In this document: in pieces, positions 56,531 through 64,000 of the stretch
Layout: every line of letters begins with the position of its first letter
Numbering within the stretch: the first letter of the stretch is position 1
Source: Anastrepha obliqua
Lineage: Eukaryota; Arthropoda; Insecta; Diptera; Tephritidae
DNA length: 64,000 nucleotides
Direction of reading: 5' to 3'
Assembly: GCF_027943255.1 (NCBI RefSeq)
Contig: NC_072894.1
Coordinates: forward strand, 61,135,601 to 61,199,600
Made by a program: the position numbers and the translations under genes
Notes under the pieces: generated by a model
What the model was told of the DNA's origin: nothing
Database searches by the model: none
What the model saw: the letters and a program-made list of their open reading frames with translations, nothing else

Positions 56531-57639
56531 TCTTCTTATAGCTTGGAGCGCCATCTTTGTTTCACATTTTTCTGGCAGAAGGATCGCTCAGATGATAGAG
56601 GACTTCATTAGATTTTGGAGTGTCTGCTGTTACCGCGATTGCCTGCTCCCTCTTGCTGGCGTCGCTGATGCAATGTATAACTTTATTGTTTGCTTGTTTT
56701 AGCAGCCACAATGCAAATAATGTACTGGCTATTGTCCGGGAGTTAGTATAGAAAGGATAAGTTTTTGGGTGGAGAACGAACATTTTTTTCCGTTTTTTTT
56801 CTTTTTTTTTAGAAAGACGGAAAGTAAATAAATTTGTAGAGAAAGTATTAAGTACCTTAAAAATTTTAAAATTAGAAATAAATAGTTGCTATTTTTTAAA
56901 TTGCATCATTTCAGCTTCGGAGTGCGTTCGCTGTATATTTGTTCTTTTGTTTTTTGCATTACAAACACTTTTTTGCTTTTTATATTGAAAAATGAAAAAA
57001 AAAAAAAATAAATAAAATATCTGTCTACTCTGTTTTTCTAATTTTGCAAAATATTATGAAATATAGAACACTTTACAAAAAATCGTATATGTACCAAATA
57101 AATTGTAGGTGACTCCATTTCTGTTTTGTACTGTTTCTCATTGTACTAATGAGGCTGCGTTCGTACGAAATACTCGTAGAGTTATAAGTTTTCATAATGC
57201 GCATGTTAGGGCCAACGCTAATGGCAAGCGCTAATGGAATTTGCCCATCAGACAGGTGTTTCTAAACATTTGCATGGAATTGTAGGCTATTTATTAGAAT
57301 ATCATAGTTCTGTTGTTCTCGTAAATCGATTAACTGGCGCTGTTTATCTTATCTTTCAGCATAACAAAAAGGTTAATCTTCTGAATATCATTCCGTTTAA
57401 CCACGGGAAATATCAGCATGACGATGCCCCAGCTCAATTTTTGGCTGGCTTAGAGAGCGTTTACACGTAGACGAACGGAACCTTGTACGAGTGATTAAAA
57501 TGCTGTAGATATATATTTGTTTAGAAAAAGCATTACATTAGTCTATGTTAATTTTTGAAGAGCTGGAGCTGTGAATTAACCAAAAATGCGAACAAGTTCG
57601 AGCCACCCAGGGGGTTTTATAAATAGTTCGAATATCTTT
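56531..57639. other. no gene seen
   Basis: T-rich and A-rich runs (56785-56812 and 56995-57012) and short frames only. The 78-codon frame at 57234-57470 shows no motif. Confidence 0.5.
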
Positions 57640-57930
57640 CGGCCACCGTAGCCGAATGCGTTGGTGCGCGACTAACATTCGTAATTCACAGAGAGAACGT
57701 CGGTTCGAACCTCGGTGAAAACACCAAAATTAAGAAAAACATTTTTCTAATAGCGGTCGCCCCTCGGCAGGCAATGGCAAACCTCCGAGTGTATTTCTGC
57801 CTTGAAAAAGCTCCTCATAAAAATATCTGCCGTTCGAAGTCGGCTTGAAACTGTAGGTCCCTCCATTTGTTGAACAACATCAAGACGCACACCACAAATA
57901 CGAGGAGGAACTCGGCCAAACACCCAAAAC
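57640..57930 (+). mobile_element. tRNA-derived SINE, reference copy (full length)
   Basis: The clearest copy of the family, about 290 bp. The head CCGTAGCCGAATGCGTTGG holds an A-box-like TAGCCGAATG...TTGG. About 40 bp later GGTTCGAACCT at 57702-57712 is a good B box. The head, with its long extra arm, looks most like a class II tRNA (serine type). The body follows (TAGCGGTCGCCCCTCGG, CAGGCAATGGCAAACCTCC, AAAAGCTCCTCATAAAAA, GTAGGTCCCTCCATTTG, AACATCAAGACGCACACC), and the end is CTCGGCCAAACACCC. No poly-A is evident. RNA polymerase III would drive it, and a partner LINE in trans would copy it. Confidence 0.88.
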
Positions 57931-59258
57931 GGATGTACGTGTCAATTATTGTATATAGGTATATATATATCTTTCGGACAAAGATGTGACTGTTTGCATA
58001 TATCTTATGTAGATTTGTCTTTTCTTTTTGCTTTGCTTGTGTGATTTGTCTGTTTGAATATAATTAGTAAGGTGATAATTGGAAAACAATGTTTCAGAAA
58101 AGACTCCTTGGAACTTTTTTGCTTATTTCGCTCCTTTTTGAATATTTACAATTTTTCAATACTTTGCTGCATATATTTATCGTACGATCTGCCAAAACTC
58201 TAAAATGATTTCCCTCAATTGAGCCATTTTTATATTGTCTTATAGAGCATACACCCTTCTCTAAATTAAAAAATAAAAAATTGAAATTATTAATCTTCAC
58301 ATCACTCATATAAAGTATCCTTTAGCTACAGCCCAAATCGGTCTGTAGATATGGTTTTTTGAAGTATCTCGACAATATCTTAGTAAAGCAAGCTTTTAAA
58401 CCATCCTCGCCATATTCACAACACTTACGACCGAACGAGCGTACACTCACACATATGCACATCCAGTTTTATATATGTACATATACACATGCATGTTATA
58501 TATTACCTTACAATTATATATTGCCTTACAATTAGAACGTGCGCTAGGTATGCAAGTGGGTAAGAAGATTAATTCCAACAGAACGCATACTTTTTGCTTG
58601 TTCATCACTCAATGTCAGCTTGAAGCAGTTTTATTTATATAGCAGAAAATATGTATGTAGGTGTGTGTTTGTTGTTAGGAAACACAAATACAAATTGGTT
58701 ATAAAGATAAATGTTTACCTCCGGCAAATACTGCATGAAAATTTTTAAAACGAAATGCATAAGTGCTTTTTATACAATACAAAAGTACATAGTAAATGAA
58801 TTATAAACCTTTCTCAAGTTAATTAATTTTTTAATGAGCTTGACAACATATTAAATATTAATGTTATTAGTGAGGATATTATTTTACACATTGAAGAATG
58901 CCACTTCCCAATCTGTAAATCGGATATGCACAACGTGCCTTTATCGTTTTCGCTAGAGTTTTTGATACCTGCCGTTGATACCTGCCTTTGAAAATAAAAG
59001 CAAGTCTTTCGATTTTCATAGCGGAGAACTCAACCCTTTATAGCCTGAAATCTCGCATATACTTATAGTTTGGACCTCAATCGTTTATAATAAAAGTGTA
59101 TCTGTGTGCTTTGAAGAATTTCTTTTCAATTTATTGTACTTGAAATATTTTGCAAAAACCTTTTCCTTCTGCCTGATTGTATACATAAACTAATTTGTAT
59201 ACAAAAAATCTTAAAAAACTGAAGAAACAAAGAAACAACTTTTTCAATCTACACAATC
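57931..59258. other. no gene seen
   Basis: AT-rich. A 15-bp sequence (TTACCTTACAATTATATATTG-type) is repeated twice near 58503-58532. No coding signal. Confidence 0.5.
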
Positions 59259-60543
59259 CGGCACTCAATGTGTAACCACTTAAAAAGGCCATACATTTAG
59301 TTTGGAAAGTTACTTTTATTAAAATAAAATTAAAAAATTTGTGAAAATAATAAAGAATTAAGAATCAAGTTACTTTTGCTCGATATGACCACTTTTTGCC
59401 TTAACTATGGCTTTGAGACGGTCCAGAAACGAATCGCAAGCTGCCCGAATGTGACTTCCAGGTATTTTGGCCCACTCGCAGACAATGGCTTTTTCAGCGT
59501 CTCGAGACTGTTGAATCTTCTAGTTCGGACCTTGCTCTCCAAAATGACCCAAAGATAATAATTCATAGGATTCGCGGCTCGTGAATTTGAGAGCCATTGT
59601 GTGGACGTTATGAAGTTCGGAATGTTGTTTTATTGCCATTCTTGGTTCACTTGAGCTTTGTGAGACGGTGAGGAGTCCTGTTGAAACGTCCATGGTCTGC
59701 TACCGAAATGTTTGTGTGCCCACGGCTTCAAAGCAACCTCCAGAATACTTTCCCGATAACAAATCGCATTTAGCTTGATGCCAGGCTCAATGAAAACGAT
59801 TGAAGTGCGCCCATCTGTGGTTACAGCGCCCCAAATCATTAGCTGCGGGGGGTGCTGCCTCCTGGTGGCCAATCAATGACCAAATTTTCGTATGAACGGT
59901 CGATCGAATAAACGTTATCGTTTTGGGAGTTTACGAATTGCTCCATTTGAAAAATTTTCTCGTCAGAAAACACAATGTTCGGAAATTGATCGCTTTCTGC
60001 CAAACGAAGAACTCCTTCGCTCTCTCAAATCTGATTTGTTGTTGCTGCGCTGCTTTAGTGTGAGATTATGCGCCTTTTGGATCTTGTAAGGCTTGACTTT
60101 AGATAGGCGGATGCTACAGTCAGATATTTTCAGTTATTTCGCCCTTTGATTGGCACTTCGTCGGGGATTTCGCTCAAGTCGCTTTTTCACCTTTTTAACC
60201 ATTTCACGTGACGTGCCAGTCTTTTGATGACTACCTGCATGACCTTTGGCGATGCTATCATTGAAGGAGTAATGGTGCGATAAATGAAAACTTTATTTAC
60301 ATTATGTGTTCGAGCTCACGAACAATCGCTGGTTGTGATTTTCCAGCCAAATATAATGCAATCACACTATTGCGTTTGAAGTCCATTACTGATTTTCTTT
60401 TTTCGCGCTTACTCTCGGCAAAATGCTTCCGCGCGCTTGTAAACAATACTCTGCACAGTCATATAGCCAACTAACAGACAGCTAATACCCCTGCAGACAG
60501 CTGCGCGAGCGGTCTGAAATTGGTTACACTTCGAGTGCTGGAC
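59259..60543 (-). mobile_element. maT-like (D,D37D) element with both ends
   Basis: About 1.29 kb. The left end reads CCGGCACTCAATGTGTAACC and the right end, complemented, CCAGCACTCGAAGTGTAACC, matching at 17 of 20 bases. The transposase runs on the minus strand. N-terminal MDFKRNSVIALYLAGKSQPA lies near 60330-60390, then FVNSQNDNVYS near 59900-59950 in a shifted frame. The frame 59630-59872 gives PPQLMIWGAVTTDGRTSIVF and TFQQDSSPSHKAQVNQEW (second Asp). Next, NNIPNFITSTQWLSNSRAAN then PMNYYLW carries Asn where the last catalytic Asp is expected, 37 residues after the second. The first Asp block reads FPNIVFxREN after a shift. Stops, shifts and the Asp-to-Asn change make it dead. Confidence 0.78.
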
Positions 60544-60999
60544 GCCGTATACAAAAACACAAATAGCAAACATTTTAAATTTATTATAGTTTAAGGCTTC
60601 CGTCAAAATGCTTGAGATAATAGAAAAATTGAAGGTTAAAAGAAATATGTAAAAATGTGCGAACATTTTTTGAACGGAATCAATATAATCAGAATTTGTA
60701 TGCACTTTGAATACTTAAGCCAAATCATAACCGGTTTAAACTTTTAAGATTTCATTGGAAGGGTATTTTCAAACCCACAATTTCATGGAAAATTAGCTCA
60801 TGCATCCGTCATAAGACTCAAGCGATGGTGCAATATTTTAAATTCTCGCTCCCGTGGATCAATGGGCAGGTATACAGAAAAAAGTTTTAACTGATAAATT
60901 TAACCACACTCGCTTCTATAGTAACAATTCAATGTGAAATTGTTTGAATGTTGAAATGGAAGGTCATGCGCAGCTCATAGCAGGCGAAGTGTTTTGAAA
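60544..60999. other. no gene seen
   Basis: No recognisable motif. The 98-codon minus frame at 60409-60705 straddles the maT-like end and is a chance frame. Confidence 0.45.
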
Positions 61000-61990
61000 G
61001 TTTAGCTAATCCTCGTTAGTAAACTCTTTTGGAAGTCACACGTTCAAACAAAGCCATCCAAAGAACTGATAGTCTTCTGGCAGGCAAGGGTGTTTTTGGG
61101 AAAACGTGGAGTCTTTCTCCTAGCAAGATCTTAGGGATCTACACGGCTGATCTCTTATCAGCTATGCATCAGTAGTCTGGACGAATAGACTATCTCTCGT
61201 GGGAGTCAGAAGGATCTTATCGAGACTACAATGCACTGTGGCCATCTGTTGCACCGGAGCTCTTCCGACTACTTCAGGCCCGGCATTGGACGCTCTGGTT
61301 AGTCTACCACCTTTTGATGCTTTCATCCAAGGAAAGTCCTGTCTACGTGGAATCCAGTGGGACAAAACTGCACTTTGCTCTTGAATGCATCTGTGCTTCA
61401 AGCGGATGTGTATGCTGTTCAAGAAGCGATGAACTTTGTTGTGGAAAACAGAAGGAGAGACAGATTTATATGTGTTTGCAGTGACAGCCAAGCTGCGCTC
61501 ATGGCTTTAGATATCCTCCCAACCCCTTCAAGGGTAATGGAGTCCTGTAAATCACCGCTAAACTATGTCGGTAGATATAACAGCCTGATGCTAATACGGG
61601 TCCCGGGACATGTGGGTATCGCGGGTAACGAGATCTCTGACTCTTTACCCGTTCTGCCACTTCCTTCTGCAGCCATCAAAGCTACGGTTAGCAAACGGGT
61701 TACTCTTACCCACAAGCAAGCTTGGCAGGCTGAAAGAGGATGCAGATAGACAAAACTGATGTTACCTGCCATGTCCGACCGAATATCGCAGTTTCGACTG
61801 TCACAAGCAGAGGGGACTGTAGGGAGCTGATTGAACTGATGACGGGAAACTTTCTATGGGCAAAACACAGAAAATGGTAGGCATCTCAGACAGTGCACTC
61901 TGCCCAGGCTTGAGGTTTTTGGCACCTTGGCTGCTTGGCACTACAAGATTTACTCAGATTTAAAGAAAATAAAAAGGAAGTCCGAGAGCA
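61000..61990 (+). mobile_element. R1-like LINE relic: RT thumb and RNase H
   Basis: The frames in order: FGKTWSLSPSKILGIYTADL near 61095-61150, the start of the RT C-terminal region; VWTNRLSLVGVRRILSRLQC near 61175-61240, then CCTGALPTTSGPALDALVSL and PPFDAFIQG near 61245-61330, the typical TGA..TTP..AL..L..lpPld segment. In the next frame come LQADVYAVQEAMNFVV near 61395-61440 (RNase H Glu position shifted to Asp-Val), VCSDSQAALMAL near 61474-61510 and IRVPGHVGIAGNEISDSL near 61590-61645. Last is ELIELMTGNFLWAKHRKW near 61825-61880, the post-RNase H linker. The catalytic Asp of FTDGS is lost in a deletion. Frameshifts are at about 61375 and 61650. Confidence 0.75.
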
Positions 61991-63592
61991 GTACAATGGA
62001 CTTAATTGTGTCTGAGTGCTGTCTGCCCGAAAAAAAATGAGTTTGGCTCAGCTTTAATTCCAATTTTTGATGAGCAGCTTGTTATTATCCCACAAATGGG
62101 CAGTCTTCAGTTCCATTAAACCTCCGGTTGACATTTGGTTTTTGTGAGTAGCCTCTTTAAATTATAGGATTATTCTTAGGTTGGTCATTGCTTACCCACT
62201 GGTGTGTAAATCGTAATAAAGAAAAAAATCGAGCTCTCTATTTTTTATCCTCGACTAATCTAAATATAATTAATGAAATAAAAATAAATACAAATAGGCT
62301 TAGACATTAGTTTCAAAGAAATGAATGCTCTTAAATATTTTGCAAGAGACTACGGCAGATTTTTTATGTATTTCCATATTCCTTTAGGCACTTCATCATT
62401 TGAAATATGGTTTGTGTGTTTGTGATATTTCGATTATGAACCAATTCAATGCCATGTATTGTATTCGCTGCAATGTTGCACTATTATTGATGTGTTGAAG
62501 TTTTGGCATGGGAGAATCATGCAAATACTTTGATTATGTTTCGAAATTATGAATGCGCTAAGTTAGGGCCGTCCTTATTTCAGCTGTTTACATTGAACAG
62601 TTTTATATAATTATTTGTTTTTATATGCATATTTCCATATGTTGATCGTTATATGGGCAATAGAAGTAAAGACCCATCAGTAATTTTATAGCTGACAACT
62701 ATTAAAACTTCAAATAACCAAGTTATTTTAACAAAAACCTGACTCCTACAAGTAAGTTTTCCTACAGTAACTAAGAAGTTATTAGCAAATATAAGCCACT
62801 CTAGTGGCATCTGCCACCGCCGAGAAGGTTTGTGAGTGATTCAGTTTTTAAAGCCCACTGTTGGTATAAGGAATCGAGTAGCAAATATATGTATGTAAGT
62901 ATGTATATAGACGAATTAAGTAACATGAGAAGGTAGGAACACTGCTACCAAAATGACATCTTGTATTCCAATATTTTATGTCTAACTTCCAGTACGCAAT
63001 ACATCTTTAGACTTCCTCGTAAATGCTGATACAGCCTCGGTTGCTGCATTTCTAGCAGTTAATATAATCGCCTCAAAGAAAATAATTCTATAATATATCC
63101 AGATAAGGTCGAACATTCACATCAAATAACTGTTTGTTACGATATTTCGAAGTATGCTCTATTTAATATTAATGTGCAGAGGTTTTATTATACTAAAATC
63201 ACTTTTTTAAATAATGTAAAAAGATGTAGCGATAACATACATATGTTATAGGGAAGTAGTTATAATATTTTTGGTTTTGAATCATTACGTACACATCTGA
63301 CAACACTGTACGTGATCTGGAATTACTTATGTTTTTGTTTTTTCTAGTGTTTCATATATATTTGACAGACGTTAGTGACAGTGTGTGTTCAAATTTCAAA
63401 GCGCAAGCTTCTTTTTGCGGGTGTGGTTTTTTAGAAAAAATAAATCTACAATACTAGGTATGTGCTAATGTTTATTTATTTTTGGGTTATTATAGTGTTA
63501 TATATGTACTCATATTTTTTTTATTATTTCTAGTTTTCTTATTTATTAATTGGGTTTTTATAGAAATAAATTGAAAATTTTGCCTCGTAGAG
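61991..63592. other. no gene seen
   Basis: AT-rich. No repeat end, motif or exon was recognised. Confidence 0.5.
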
Positions 63593-63850
63593 ATGGGGAA
63601 GTGTCAAACAAATACCCAGCGTCAAATAGCTGAGTTACTAAATGTTTCGCAGTCCAGCTTCGAAATATTAAGAAAAAATTGGACGCTAAGAAACCGAATA
63701 AAAGTACAGAAAATTTTGTTTGAGTATAACTATTTGGCCACCCTCTGTAAGTCGTATCCCAATACCGTTGAGCGTCTGTGGTTCTTTAAATAACTCAAAC
63801 GTCTAAGGGATCTGAAAAATAAGTTCTACGAGAAGCAAACACATTCTAAC
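63593..63850 (+). pseudogene. internally deleted Tc1-like transposase
   Basis: The frame from ATG 63593 begins MGKCQTNTQRQIAELLNVSQ then SSFEILRKNWTLRNR, a helix-turn-helix like the start of Tc1 transposases. It passes directly into YPNTVERLWFFK, stop, LKRLRD near 63755-63810, which resembles the far C-terminal NPIExLW...LKRR motif holding the last catalytic Glu. The same DNA in another frame gives WPPSV, the WPPQSPDLN start. Everything between is deleted. Terminal repeats were not found. Confidence 0.45.
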
Positions 63851-64000
63851 GATGCTCATTTTTATGAGCTTTACGGATTTTCATCATCGCCGTCAGGCAG
63901 CGTCTTAGCTTAATCAACTAGCCCTCTCCAAGTTGTACGATTCAAGACAGCATACCACCAGTTATGCATTTTCAGTTTCTAGACCCTCTTTTACATCTGA

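Noticed and set aside
57640..57712. Functional tRNA gene
   Set aside because: A and B boxes are present but no acceptor stem closes, and the sequence continues into the shared SINE body.

Overview
This window looks like nuclear DNA from a higher fly (Diptera), most likely a tephritid fruit fly. The evidence is the very AT-rich non-coding background with long introns, a gene split by consensus GT/AG introns, a dense fossil record of mariner/Tc1 transposons including a D,D41D lineage of the kind first described from Ceratitis, RNase H-bearing LINEs of the R1/LOA type, and a tRNA-derived SINE present about ten times. The genus cannot be fixed by eye.

Only one host gene is supported. It is a collagen on the minus strand, seen as two exons: 44380-44517 (a short Cys-containing non-collagenous piece leading into Gly-X-Y) and 23969-24160 (twenty Gly-X-Y triplets, then the end of the collagenous block). 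Both exons are phase 0, and the Gly-X-Y register runs unbroken across the 20.2 kb intron between them. The rest of the gene lies outside the window or was not recognised.

Nearly everything else is mobile DNA or unmarked AT-rich sequence. 1-23.9 kb (downstream of, or in further introns of, the collagen gene): RNase H LINE 3-prime ends (2.5-4.2, 6.3-7.3, 9.5-10.9, 13.1-13.4 kb), SINE copies, a mariner-like relic (14.7 kb), a Jockey-type RT relic (18.4 kb) and a Tc1-like element with both ends (19.8-21.0 kb). 24.2-44.4 kb (collagen intron): another RNase H LINE (25.9-27.0 kb), a nearly full-frame mariner (30.3-31.6 kb), a short element with inverted arrays of a 14-bp repeat around a FLYWCH zinc-finger ORF (31.7-32.5 kb), a D,D41D mariner (33.7-35.0 kb), mariner and Tc1 relics (36.9-40.3 kb), and a TIR element with a mariner inside it (42.8-44.0 kb). 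44.5-64 kb (upstream or 5-prime introns): five more mariner lineages, one carrying a LINE tail with a 12-bp target duplication, a perfect 3 x 172 bp tandem repeat (50.97-51.48 kb), a 171-bp hAT-type MITE with an 8-bp duplication, more LINE tails, a full SINE (57.6 kb) and a maT-like element (59.3-60.5 kb).

All transposase and reverse-transcriptase frames seen here carry stops, frameshifts or lost catalytic residues, so no autonomous element is present. The most unusual object is the FLYWCH element at 31741-32480, whose termini resemble Foldback/MULE-type ends.
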